Of a DNA stretch of 62,492 bases, positions 26,343 to 34,547 are shown piece by piece. Both the position numbers and the translations under genes were made by a program. Source of the stretch: a bacterium (lineage in GTDB: Bacteria; Actinomycetota; Acidimicrobiia; Spongiisociales; Spongiisociaceae); assembly GCA_028820935.1 (NCBI GenBank), contig JAPPHZ010000016.1, positions 1-62,492 on the forward strand, read 5' to 3'. The first letter of the stretch is position 1, and every line of letters begins with the position of its first letter. The notes beneath the pieces are model-generated. The model saw only the letters and a list, made by a program, of their open reading frames with translations, was not told the DNA's origin and made no database searches.

Positions 26343-27722
26343 CTATCCGCAGTATCGCGCCAGGATCGGGTCGAGTTCGGCCACGGCCCGGTCCATGGTC
26401 TCCTGCGGGTCGGCACCCAGGGCGATGTCTCCCAGAGCAGTGGTCACGATCTGCTCGTACTGGGTGAACGCCGGGGTCGGGGGCCGCGGTTGCCCGGCCA
26501 CGGCGAGCGACTCGGCGAAGATGCTCTGCGGGTACACCTCGAAGAACGTCTGCTGATCCAGGATGGACTGGCGGACCGGCAGCGACTGGTAGTTGTCGGA
26601 GTACTTCTTGGACTGCTCCGGATTGGTGGCGAACATCACGAACGCCGCCGCCTCGTCCGGATACTTCGTCTTGGCGCTGACGCCGACCGTGACGCTTCCC
26701 GTGTGGGTGAAGGGCGTGTTGAAGTAGGGCACCGGCGTGATCCCCCACTCGAAGTCGGCGTTGGCCTCCAGGACTCCCGCCACGAAGGGCGGCTCCAGGC
26801 CGAACGCTGCGGTCCCGTCGAGCAGGGCGTTCGGGATCCCGACCTTCGGGGTGATCTCCCACTCGTTGAACATCTTGGCGTAGAACTCCAAGCCTTCGAT
26901 CGCCTCAGGCGTATTCAGGTATCCGTCCACCGTGCATCCGTCACCGGACAGGGCCCAGAAGGTCTGGTACGCGGACGAGCCCATGGCAGCGTTGGGATCC
27001 CCCATCGACCTGGTCATGATCAGGTCCCGGTAGGCGAAACCGGGCGTGCCGTCGCCGAAGGCTGACGGGGCCAGGCCCCACTCCGCGATCCCCTCGTCCT
27101 GGATCTTCTGGAAGGCCGCCACTGCTTCCTCCCACGTCCAGGCATCCGCAATGTTCTGCGGCGGCTCGATGCCCGCGGCGTCGGTCATGTCCTTGTTGTA
27201 GAAGAGGGCCATCGCCGACTGCTCCAGCCCGGGCGAGTACAGCACGCCCTGGTAGCTGTGCTCGGAGCGGGTTGCCTCGAGGATGTCGTTCAGGTGCTCG
27301 TCGCTGATGTATTCATCGAGCGGCAACAGCATCCCGGCCTCCGCGTAGGACTGGGTGAAGGGCCCGTCGTAGAGGAGGATGTCGGGCGGATCATCCGATG
27401 TCGCCACGATGCTGATCTTCTCGTAGAGCTGGCCGAACGGCACTTCCTCGACCGCGATCTCCACGCAGGGTTCCGCTTCCATGTAGTCCGCGATGGCGAT
27501 GTCGAGCGTGTCGCCCTGCCACCGGAGCAGCCGGAGCGTGATGATCTCGGCACACCCCTCCGGCTCTGTGGCGGCCGCAGCAGCCGCGGTGGTGGCCGCG
27601 GCGGTGGCCGCAGTCTCCGCAGGTTCCTCGGGAGCGGCCTCCTCCTCCGCGCACGCCGACATGACCAGCATCAGCGCCAAAGCCGCAAACGTAGCGGCTC
27701 TCAGTTTCCTCTTGCTCCACAT
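26343..27722 (-). CDS. Sugar ABC transporter substrate-binding lipoprotein (family 1)
   Basis: This 459-residue extracellular binding protein has a lipoprotein signal peptide (lipobox MSAC, Cys at about 24) and an Ala/Thr/Glu-rich linker to about 50. The family-1 sugar-binding fold includes FGQLYEKIS, DDPPDILLYDG and LPLDEYIS typical of the MalE/UgpB group. It should deliver its ligand to the two permeases encoded divergently at 29192-30980. GAGGGGAGG just before ATG 27722 is a strong ribosome binding site. It heads the minus-strand arm (DUF3830, PfkB, phosphatase), 167 bp upstream of DUF3830. The ligand is unknown; the operon suggests a nucleoside- or aminosugar-like compound. Confidence 0.88.
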   Translation of the reverse strand: MWSKRKLRAATFAALALMLVMSACAEEEAAPEEPAETAATAAATTAAAAAATEPEGCAEIITLRLLRWQGDTLDIAIADYMEAEPCVEIAVEEVPFGQLYEKISIVATSDDPPDILLYDGPFTQSYAEAGMLLPLDEYISDEHLNDILEATRSEHSYQGVLYSPGLEQSAMALFYNKDMTDAAGIEPPQNIADAWTWEEAVAAFQKIQDEGIAEWGLAPSAFGDGTPGFAYRDLIMTRSMGDPNAAMGSSAYQTFWALSGDGCTVDGYLNTPEAIEGLEFYAKMFNEWEITPKVGIPNALLDGTAAFGLEPPFVAGVLEANADFEWGITPVPYFNTPFTHTGSVTVGVSAKTKYPDEAAAFVMFATNPEQSKKYSDNYQSLPVRQSILDQQTFFEVYPQSIFAESLAVAGQPRPPTPAFTQYEQIVTTALGDIALGADPQETMDRAVAELDPILARYCG

Positions 27723-28196
27723 GGCCCTGGGCCTCCCCTCAATCGTGCCCGTCCACCTGACGCGGACCGCACTTACCTGGCTATACCTCCCGTCGAGCGT
27801 GATAGCGGATCGAGGAGCCCGAGGAGAGTGTTGCGATCGGCTTCCGAGCGGTCCCGCGCGGGAGTACTCGGGGAACGCAGCAACCTGTCGGATCGGCTGA
27901 AATGCCTGCCATCATCTCTCGATCAAGGGATAGGTCAACCATAACCCTGTCCCGAGATCGGCGTCCATCGAATCTTAGAGTTTGCTAAAAAAAACAATCT
28001 AACGGGGTTCGCTGATCGGCAGGCCTCCCGGTGTCAGGGTCGTGGGCCGGCGAGCGAGCCCTCTTCGTCCGGGCTTTTCGGCGCTCTCCCGGCAACCGGA
28101 TTGCCCTCGGGACGGCATTCCCGGGGTGCTCCCAAGCCCTAGCCGGCGCCGGAAGTGATAGCCTCACACGGGAGAGTTTTCGGGGGTGGAGGGCGA
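27723..28196. promoter_or_regulatory. Divergent control region of the catabolic locus
   Basis: This 474-bp region separates the minus-strand binding-protein gene from the plus-strand nucleoside hydrolase, so it must hold both promoters. An AT-rich patch at about 27,974-28,001 (TTAGAGTTTGCTAAAAAAAA and following) stands out from the GC-rich background and is a candidate promoter or operator site. No local regulator gene is present to match it. The short frames here show no family resemblance. Confidence 0.45.
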
Positions 28197-29147
28197 GTGT
28201 CGGAAGATCTGATCATCGACTGCGACACGGGTTCTGACGATGCGATAGCGCTGCTCGTCGGCGCCCTCCATCGGGACCTGAACCTGATCGCTGTCACCAC
28301 TGTCGCCGGCAACTGTCCTGTGGATGTCACCACGCTGAACACCCTCAAGGTCCTCGAGAGCGCTGAGATTTCGGGAGTCCCCGTGTACCGGGGCGCCGAC
28401 GGTCCTCTCGTAGGTCGGATCGACCGCAGCGCCGGATGGCCCCAGGATCTGGACCTGCCGGAGCCGTCGAGGACGGCCGAGCCCATGCACGCGGTCGACT
28501 TCCTCGTCGAGACGCTGGCGAGCGCGGAGGCTCCCATCACCATCGCCGCGGTCGGCCCGCTGACCAACCTCGCCCTGGCGTTCCGGATGCATCCCGGGAT
28601 CGTCTCGAAGATCGGGCGGCTGGCGATCATGGGGGGCGGCATCGGCGTCACCAACATCTCGGCCAGCGCCGAGGCCAACATCTTCTGGGATCCCGAGGCC
28701 GCCGATGTCGTGTTCCGGGCGGGCGTGCCGATCGAATTGTTCCCGCTGGACGCCACCCACATGGCGCCCGTCACCTCCGACGACGTGGCCCGCTGGGCCG
28801 TGGCCGGGACTCCGGCGGCCCTGACCGCCGCCGCGTTCCTGCCGGAGCGGATCCACATGTACGAGTCGAAGATGCCCGTCGAGGGGGGTGGCGCTCCCGT
28901 CCACGATGCCCTGGCCGTGGGCGCGCTGGTCGACCCGGATCTCGTGCGGTTCGAGCGGGCCAACGTCGAGATCGAGCTGGATGGGACCCTCACCCGGGGC
29001 CGGACGGTCGTCGATCAGCGACCGCACCTCTTCCTCGCGTCGCAACCGAAGAATGCCCGGGTGGCGGTCTGGGCGGATCGCGAGCGTTTCCTCGACTTCC
29101 TCACCGAGATATTCCACGCACAGGAGTCCGCTGACAGCGACGGATGA
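28197..29147 (+). CDS. Inosine-uridine-preferring nucleoside hydrolase family protein
   Basis: The 316-residue enzyme has the calcium-binding N-terminal motif of nucleoside hydrolases, IIDCDTGSDDAIALL (Asp8, Asp10, Asp14, Asp15), VGPLTNLALAF and MGGG in the middle, and VHDALAV with Asp237 as the C-terminal metal ligand. It would cleave the N-glycosidic bond of a nucleoside or analogue, releasing base and sugar. The usual DTDPG is DCDTG here, so substrate preference may differ. GTG 28197 follows GGTGGAGGGCGA, a good ribosome binding site, and starts at the conserved N-terminus. It is the first gene of the plus-strand arm. Confidence 0.88.
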   Translation: MSEDLIIDCDTGSDDAIALLVGALHRDLNLIAVTTVAGNCPVDVTTLNTLKVLESAEISGVPVYRGADGPLVGRIDRSAGWPQDLDLPEPSRTAEPMHAVDFLVETLASAEAPITIAAVGPLTNLALAFRMHPGIVSKIGRLAIMGGGIGVTNISASAEANIFWDPEAADVVFRAGVPIELFPLDATHMAPVTSDDVARWAVAGTPAALTAAAFLPERIHMYESKMPVEGGGAPVHDALAVGALVDPDLVRFERANVEIELDGTLTRGRTVVDQRPHLFLASQPKNARVAVWADRERFLDFLTEIFHAQESADSDG

Positions 29148-29191
29148 GCTAGGCACAGCACGCAAACACCTCCACGCCCACTGGAGCCGAC

Positions 29192-30082
29192 ATGTCCAAG
29201 CCGAAAAAGAAGGCCCGGTACTCCCGCTTCATCACCGTGGCCGGCTTCCTGGGCCCGTTCCTGGTGTTGCTGGTGGTCTTCCGCCTCATACCGATCGCCG
29301 AGGTCGTACTGACCAGCCTCCAGCAGTTCAACCTGCTCCGCCCTGACGAGCGCACCTTCATCGGCGCGGACAACTTCGTCAGGCTGGCGTCCGACTACCG
29401 GTTCCTGAAGTCGATGCGGGTCAGCGCCACCTTCGTTATCGGCATGCTCGTCCTCCAGATCCCGCTGGCATTGGCGCTGGCGATGGCTTTGCGCGGTTCG
29501 CAGCGCGGGATCCGCCGCATCCGCACCATCGTGTTCTCCCCCGTCACGATGTCGATCGTGGTGGTGACGGCGATCTGGCGGCTGCTGCTGGACCCGGCCA
29601 ACGGCATATTCAACGGGGTGCTGGAACGTCTCGGATTCGAGGGTCTCGACTTCATCACCAGCACCTCGCAGGCGCTCCCGTCGCTGATGCTGATGATCAT
29701 CTGGTACCAGATCGGGTTCACGATGATCCTGTTCGTGGCCGGCCTGCAAGCCATCCCCACGGTCTATGCCGAGGCCGCCGCGGTGGACGGCGCCGGACCG
29801 TGGCAGCGGTTCCGGTTCGTGACCCTCCCGCTCCTGTCGAGAACCACCGTGTTCGTGGTGGTCATCATCACGATCTTCAGCTTCCAGCAGTTCGCCCCCG
29901 CCTACGTGATGACCCGCGGCGGGCCGAGCGACAGCACGTTGTTCATGGTGTACTACCTCTACCAGCAGGCTTTCAGCTTCCTGGACCCGGGCTACGCATC
30001 GGCGATTGCCGTGGTCTTCCTCGCCACGGTGCTGGTGGTGTCCCTCCTCCAGCGGCGGCTGCTGTCGAGGACGGGCGCCTGA
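29192..30082 (+). CDS. Sugar ABC transporter permease (MalF/UgpA type)
   Basis: This 296-residue permease has six transmembrane segments. The EAA loop signature (EAAAVDGAGPWQRFRFVTLPLL, about residues 192-212) contacts the ATPase. The N-terminus FLGPFLVLLVVFRLIPI is typical of the MalF/UgpA group. It pairs with the next permease and with the family-1 binding protein across the divergent promoter. GGAGCC lies just ahead of ATG 29192. The locus has no ABC ATPase gene, so the pump must borrow a multi-system MsmK/UgpC-type ATPase from elsewhere, a common arrangement in actinobacteria. Confidence 0.9.
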   Translation: MSKPKKKARYSRFITVAGFLGPFLVLLVVFRLIPIAEVVLTSLQQFNLLRPDERTFIGADNFVRLASDYRFLKSMRVSATFVIGMLVLQIPLALALAMALRGSQRGIRRIRTIVFSPVTMSIVVVTAIWRLLLDPANGIFNGVLERLGFEGLDFITSTSQALPSLMLMIIWYQIGFTMILFVAGLQAIPTVYAEAAAVDGAGPWQRFRFVTLPLLSRTTVFVVVIITIFSFQQFAPAYVMTRGGPSDSTLFMVYYLYQQAFSFLDPGYASAIAVVFLATVLVVSLLQRRLLSRTGA

Positions 30083-30083
30083 G

Positions 30084-30980
30084 ATGGCCGGGCTGAAACT
30101 GATGCGCCGGCGGCGGGAGGCGGAGCAGGCCCCGATGCGGCTGAGCGCTCCGGTGCCCGGATACCTCCGGGTGGCGCTCGGCATCGCCGTGGCATTGGTG
30201 TTCATCGCCCCGGTGTGGTGGGTGGTGGCGGCCTCGTTCAAGCCGCAGTTCGCCATCTTCCGTGACGCCGCGCCGGTCACGGCGGCCACCTTCCTCCCCT
30301 TCGACGCCACCCTCGACAACTACCGGGAGGTGTTCGGCCGCCTAGGTATGGGTCGCGCCCTGATCAACTCCACCATCGTGGCCGTGTCGCAGGTGATCCT
30401 GACGCTGGTCCTCTGCTCGACCGGCGCCTACGCCTTCTCCCGCCTGCGGTTCCCGGGACGGCGGGTGTTGTTCATCATCATCCTGGGAACGCTCCTGGTG
30501 CCCTTCGAGTCGATCCTCATCCCGATGTACCTCATGGCCAGCCGCCTCGGGCTCGGGGACATGCTGCCGGCGGTCTTCCTGCCGGAGATAGCCAGCGCCT
30601 TCGGCCTGTTCCTGCTGCGGCAGGCCTTCGACGACGTCCCCCGCGAGCTCGACGACGCCGCCCTGGTCGACGGGGCGTCCCACTTCCGGGTCTACTTCGA
30701 TGTCCTCCTCCCGAATATCAAGCCGGCCCTGGCGACGCTGGCCGTGATCACGTTCCTCTGGTCCTGGAACGGCTTCCTGTGGCCCCTCGTGATCATCCAG
30801 CGGCCCGAGCTGCAGCTGATCCAGGTGGCCCTGGCCCAGACGGTGGTCCCCGGCGAGTTGCCCAACTGGGGGGCGATCCTCGGCGGGGCGACCATCGCCA
30901 CCGTCCCCGTGCTGATCCTGTTCCTCCTCCTCCAGCGATACATCGTCCAGGGATTCGCCGAAAGCGCCATGAAAGGATGA
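30084..30980 (+). CDS. Sugar ABC transporter permease (MalG/UgpE type)
   Basis: The 298-residue second permease has the MalG-type N-terminus (VPGYLRVALGIAVALVFIAPVWWVV) and EAA loop (DDAALVDGASHFRVYFDVLLP). It starts at ATG 30084, one base after the stop of the partner permease, which favours this start over in-frame ones further upstream. The last residues run into the short spacer before the Rid gene (ATG 30984), so the three are co-transcribed. Confidence 0.9.
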   Translation: MAGLKLMRRRREAEQAPMRLSAPVPGYLRVALGIAVALVFIAPVWWVVAASFKPQFAIFRDAAPVTAATFLPFDATLDNYREVFGRLGMGRALINSTIVAVSQVILTLVLCSTGAYAFSRLRFPGRRVLFIIILGTLLVPFESILIPMYLMASRLGLGDMLPAVFLPEIASAFGLFLLRQAFDDVPRELDDAALVDGASHFRVYFDVLLPNIKPALATLAVITFLWSWNGFLWPLVIIQRPELQLIQVALAQTVVPGELPNWGAILGGATIATVPVLILFLLLQRYIVQGFAESAMKG

Positions 30981-30983
30981 CCG

Positions 30984-31391
30984 ATGAGCCGGACTGCCGT
31001 TGACCTTCCGCTCTATCCCGGGTTCGAGGGCCCGTACTCCCAGGGCGCCGCCGGCGGCGGCATCCTGTACACCTCCGGCCAGCTCCCGTTCGACCCCGAG
31101 GCCGGGAGCATCGTGGACGGCCCGGTGGAGGCCCAGGTGAAGATGTGCATGCAGAACATCGAGCGCATCGTGGTGGCCGGGGGTTCGGACATGGACTGCG
31201 TGATACGTTGCTGCGTGTTCGCCCGGCGTTACAGCGACTTCCAGGCGGTCAGCCGGGCCTATGCCGAGGCGTTCGACGAACCCTACCCGGCGCGGACGTT
31301 CATCACGGTGGCGGACCTGCCGGAGGGGGTGGACGTGATCATCGAGGCCGTGGCGTTCGTGCCGGAGTCCCTGGCCGCCCAGGATGATTGA
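30984..31391 (+). CDS. RidA-family reactive-intermediate deaminase
   Basis: This 135-residue Rid protein keeps the family pattern: YSQGAAGGGILYTSGQLPFDP at 18-38, Arg104 (PARTFITVADLP) and Glu121 at the active site. RidA proteins hydrolyse enamine/imine intermediates, protecting PLP enzymes or finishing amino-sugar and amino-acid breakdown. It begins 4 nt after the permease stop. Its presence with a SIS-domain isomerase hints that the imported compound carries an amino group (inference). Confidence 0.88.
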   Translation: MSRTAVDLPLYPGFEGPYSQGAAGGGILYTSGQLPFDPEAGSIVDGPVEAQVKMCMQNIERIVVAGGSDMDCVIRCCVFARRYSDFQAVSRAYAEAFDEPYPARTFITVADLPEGVDVIIEAVAFVPESLAAQDD

Positions 31392-32535
31392 GAGGATGAA
31401 AGTGGCTAACCCAGACCGGACGACGGATACCAGGCACACCGAGCTGCACATGTGGCGGGAGATCCGCCGCCAGCCCGAGGTGGCCACGCTGAACCTCGGC
31501 GACGAGGGTGGGCGGCTGGGTAGGGCGGCGGCGTGGATCGCCGATCAGGACCCCCGCCAGCTCCACTTCGCGGGATGCGGCGACTCGCGCTTCACCGGGA
31601 TGGTGGGTCGCTACGCGATGTCCCGGTGGGCAGGGATGCCGGCCGCCGTACACCAGTCGTTCGACGCGTCCGCCTACCTGCTGGAGGAGATCAGCGGAGG
31701 AATCCTGCTGGCGTATTCCAACTCCGGCGAGTCGCAGTCGACCGTGGACTGTGCCGAGGCGGCCGCTGCCCACGGTGTCCCGGTTCTCGCGGTCACCGGC
31801 CACGAAGGGTCGCGACTGGCGCGGCTGGCGGATCACGTGCTGGTCACCACGCTGCCCGAAGCACCGGTCGCGGCGTCGCACACCACGAGCCACACCGCCA
31901 TGATCGCATCGACCCTGGGGCTCGCTGCCCGCGTCGCCGCCATCCGGTCCGGGGACACCGCCTCGATCGACCGGGCGATAGCGAGCGCGCCCGCCGCGAT
32001 GCGTTACACGATCGAGATGGCGGGGCCGGCGGCTCAGGAGCTGGCGGCGCGGCATAGGTCCAGGGACCGCTGGGTGCTGCTCGGCGCCGGTCCCCATCAC
32101 GCCACCGCCCTCACCGGGGCGGCGAAGCTCTACGAGACGGGCTACGTACCGGCCATCTGCGAGGCGCTCGACGAGTACGCCCACGAGCAGATGTTCGTGC
32201 TCGAACCGGGGGATCCGGTCCTGGTGGTGACATCGCGAGGAGCGTCGCAGGGGAAGGCGGTGGAGATCGCCGGCGGCGTCTCCGACCTGGAGGGCGATCC
32301 GGTCATCGTGTCGGAACTCGAGCCCTCGGACCTCGGCGGTCATCGAGTGCTACCGGTCGCACCGCTGGCGGAACCCGTCGAGGAGGTGGCCGCGCTTACC
32401 CACCTCATGCCTCTCCAGCTCTACGCGCTCCACCTGGCGCTCGCCAGAGGACAGGACCCGGACCGCGTCAGGTACTTCGCGGTCAACATGCGCCTGATCG
32501 GCCAGGGCAAGACCACCCAGGACGCCGACCTGTAA
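31384..32535 (+). CDS. SIS-domain sugar isomerase/deaminase-like protein
   Basis: The 383-residue protein has two SIS (sugar isomerase) domains related to glucosamine-6-phosphate deaminase/AgaS proteins. The first is marked by HFAGCGDSRF (about 60) and AYSNSGESQST (about 115-125), the second by VLLGAGPHHATAL (about 236) and EYAHEQMF. It probably handles a phosphorylated keto- or amino-sugar from the imported substrate. ATG 31384 overlaps the Rid stop by 8 nt; an ATG at 31396 is an alternative. The last ~46 codons recur, partly diverged, at 33838-33976, on the far side of a toxin-antitoxin pair. Confidence 0.85.
   Translation: MIERMKVANPDRTTDTRHTELHMWREIRRQPEVATLNLGDEGGRLGRAAAWIADQDPRQLHFAGCGDSRFTGMVGRYAMSRWAGMPAAVHQSFDASAYLLEEISGGILLAYSNSGESQSTVDCAEAAAAHGVPVLAVTGHEGSRLARLADHVLVTTLPEAPVAASHTTSHTAMIASTLGLAARVAAIRSGDTASIDRAIASAPAAMRYTIEMAGPAAQELAARHRSRDRWVLLGAGPHHATALTGAAKLYETGYVPAICEALDEYAHEQMFVLEPGDPVLVVTSRGASQGKAVEIAGGVSDLEGDPVIVSELEPSDLGGHRVLPVAPLAEPVEEVAALTHLMPLQLYALHLALARGQDPDRVRYFAVNMRLIGQGKTTQDADL
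32398..32535 (+). repeat. 3' end of the SIS gene, copy 1 of a direct repeat
   Basis: This stretch matches 33838-33975 in the same orientation. The last ~58 bases, from TCGCGGTCAACATG to the stop, are identical, while the first ~80 bases differ at many positions that mostly keep the encoded residues. It is the genuine end of the intact SIS gene. Confidence 0.75.
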
Positions 32536-32647
32536 GCGCGTCTGGCAGACTCACCCTCGACAATCGAGCCGTAACGGTGAAAGGTCGGGCCTGGTGGCTA
32601 GCCTGGTAGTTGTCGCATCTGCATACAGGCAAGTCGATGGAGGGGAT

Positions 32648-33328
32648 GTGACCGGCTACCGCGTTGATCTAAACGGGCGTTTCCGGGCTGCTCTGGCCGG
32701 GTGTTACGACGCTCGCCGCGCAGCCGCGTTGTCGGGCGTGCCTGTATCGACGGTGTACTACTGGGCACGCAAAGACGTTGTGGTACCTACCGTGTCGCCC
32801 ACCAGACAGAAGCTGTGGTCTTACGCGGATCTGATGGCGCTCCGTATCGTTTACTGGCTTCGCCACCCCAAACCCCTCCGAGACTCTGTCGTGCCCGCAA
32901 GCCCTATGCCCCAGGTAAGGGAAGCGTTGGACGAACTCGAACGCTGCGGCCTCGACATCTGGGCTGAGGAACCGCATCAGTCGGGGACACCGTTGCTGGT
33001 GAACATTGACGGAAGGGTGTATCTAGGTGACGGTTGGGCGGCCGGTACCCATGGCCAGCTGTCCCTGGTGTCGATGCTCGATCTGTTAGGCCCGTTCGGG
33101 ATGGGAGGCCACGGTCCGGATCTGGTCCGGCCCCGACCCAGCATCCGTATCGTCCCCGGCAAGGTGTCGGGTGAACCACATCTCGTCGGCTCGCGCATCA
33201 CCACCAAGTCGGTGGCTGCCGTCTACAGACGCTTCGGGGATCTCAGGCGGGTGGAGGCGCTTTACCCCCACGCCACTCCCGAGACTATCGAACAGGCAAT
33301 CGACCTTGAGACCGCGCTTGCCGCGTGA
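32648..33328 (+). CDS. MerR-like/DUF433 antitoxin
   Basis: This 226-residue protein joins an N-terminal MerR-type helix-turn-helix (AAALSGVPVSTVYYWAR, then YADLMALRIVYWLR) to a C-terminal DUF433 domain (PHLVGSRITTKSVAAVYRRFG). DUF433 proteins act as antitoxins to PIN-like toxins of the DUF5615 type. GTG 32648 is chosen because GGAGGGG lies directly upstream; an earlier in-frame start at 32594 has no such site. The last codons overlap the toxin start by 4 nt. The N-terminal domain probably binds its own promoter. Confidence 0.75.
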   Translation: MTGYRVDLNGRFRAALAGCYDARRAAALSGVPVSTVYYWARKDVVVPTVSPTRQKLWSYADLMALRIVYWLRHPKPLRDSVVPASPMPQVREALDELERCGLDIWAEEPHQSGTPLLVNIDGRVYLGDGWAAGTHGQLSLVSMLDLLGPFGMGGHGPDLVRPRPSIRIVPGKVSGEPHLVGSRITTKSVAAVYRRFGDLRRVEALYPHATPETIEQAIDLETALAA

Positions 33329-33831
33329 CCCCGCTGCCGCTCGACCATAACTTTCCCCAACCGATCCTGGCAGCGCTCTCGGAATGGTTTGGTGATGTTG
33401 AGCTTCTCCCCATCGAGCGCATCGATCCCCGACTCACGAATCTTGGGGACCGGCAACTCGTGGTGGCTCTGTATCAGCTTGGATACAGGGGACTGGTGAC
33501 AAACAACTACAGGATGTTGCAGAACCCGGTCGAGCTAGCTGCGGTCATCAAGACCAAACTGTCGATATTCGCCATCGAGGGTGTGGGGGACGATCCCATC
33601 CGAGCCACGGGTGCTCTGCTTCTAGACCTCCCGTCAGTCATCAATGCCGTCGAGGCCGGCAGATCCGGAGTGTTCTGGCTACGTCCCCGCGTTCCACAGC
33701 CCAAAGATCCCTGGGACCTGCTCAAGGAGTTAGCGGACCGCCGACACGAGGACGTTGGTGCTCTCTACCGGCAAGTCGCGGTATCCGACGATGAACTGGC
33801 CACTCCGGTCTTGGGCTCCGCCGAGCAGTGA
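33325..33831 (+). CDS. PIN-like toxin (DUF5615/Mut7-C type)
   Basis: The 168-residue protein begins PLPLDHNFPQP, the DUF5615/Mut7-C version of the PIN nuclease N-terminus with an acidic metal ligand (Asp), and continues with LVTNNYRM at about 56-63, where these proteins keep a second catalytic position. It is the likely ribonuclease toxin of the pair with the preceding DUF433 protein, which it overlaps (GTGA). The C-terminal ~40 residues are charged and may contact the antitoxin. The module is bracketed by two copies of the SIS gene 3' end. Confidence 0.7.
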   Translation: MTPLPLDHNFPQPILAALSEWFGDVELLPIERIDPRLTNLGDRQLVVALYQLGYRGLVTNNYRMLQNPVELAAVIKTKLSIFAIEGVGDDPIRATGALLLDLPSVINAVEAGRSGVFWLRPRVPQPKDPWDLLKELADRRHEDVGALYRQVAVSDDELATPVLGSAEQ

Positions 33832-33837
33832 CCGGTG

Positions 33838-33976
33838 ACCCCATCTCATGCCCTTGCAGCTCTACGCGATCGGCATTGCGCTTGCCAGGGGTCAGGATCC
33901 GGAAGGCGTCAGGTACGTCGCGGTCAACATGCGCCTGATCGGCCAGGGCAAGACCACCCAGGACGCCGACCTGTAG
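33838..33976 (+). pseudogene. Partial SIS gene copy (3' end only)
   Basis: The sequence encodes HLMPLQLYAIGIALARGQDP and runs to the same terminal residues and stop as the intact SIS gene. Only the last ~46 codons are present. The 5' part has diverged at many third positions, while the final ~58 bases are identical to 32478-32535, which suggests an old paralogue homogenised by recombination. Confidence 0.75.
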
Positions 33977-34010
33977 GTGTTGGGTAAACCCGTCGATAGG
34001 ATCGGTTGCA

Positions 34011-34547
34011 ATGGTCGATCTCCCTCTAGACATCGATGGCTTCCGGAAATGGGCTGTGGGGAACCTCGTCGACAACACAACCAGGGGGTGGTTTGCGGAG
34101 TGGTTGGTCGGCCAAGCGCTCGGCATCATCGGCAACGGGGATACTCGAGTCGAGTGGGACTCGGTTGATCTACGGTATGGGAATCTCAAGATCGAGGTCA
34201 AGGCCTCGGGTCTCAGCCAGAGTTGGAATCCTGAGAACCGGTCGACACCGAACTTTCGGATCGCTCCCCGCAAGACGGCTTGGGACGCGGCTACCGACAC
34301 CTGGGAGAGTTTCGATCCGCCCAGGCGGGTTGCTGACGTGTACGTGTTCTGCCTCCATCAAGCAGTGCCGGCGACGAACGAGAACGTGGCCGATCCGGCT
34401 TGCTGGACCTTCTGGGTGATCCCGACAGGAAGGCTCGACGACCGTGTCGGCGCCCAGAAGACCGTACGGATGTCAACGCTCGACAGTCTCACCGCGCCGG
34501 CGGGTTGGTGTGAAGTGCGAGACGCCGTAGACCGTTGTGGCAGATGA
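34011..34547 (+). CDS. PD-(D/E)XK nuclease-like protein
   Basis: This 178-residue protein matches the layout of a small PD-(D/E)XK fold. Glu30 lies in an N-terminal helix (GWFAEWLVGQALG), an acidic residue is in VEWDSVDL (Asp50/Asp53), and IEVKAS gives Glu62-x-Lys64, followed by a Gln/Ser-rich loop (LSQSW). The rest (ADVYVFCLHQ, then CWTFWVIP) fits the closing strands. Related uncharacterised actinobacterial proteins are annotated as hypothetical or restriction-endonuclease-like. Its stop overlaps the ATG of cbiZ by 4 nt. No methyltransferase lies beside it. Confidence 0.6.
   Translation: MVDLPLDIDGFRKWAVGNLVDNTTRGWFAEWLVGQALGIIGNGDTRVEWDSVDLRYGNLKIEVKASGLSQSWNPENRSTPNFRIAPRKTAWDAATDTWESFDPPRRVADVYVFCLHQAVPATNENVADPACWTFWVIPTGRLDDRVGAQKTVRMSTLDSLTAPAGWCEVRDAVDRCGR

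Noticed and set aside
29015-30319. A 434-codon minus-strand frame across the permease genes
   Set aside because: It is an Arg/His-rich, low-complexity shadow of two transmembrane permeases with strong family signatures.
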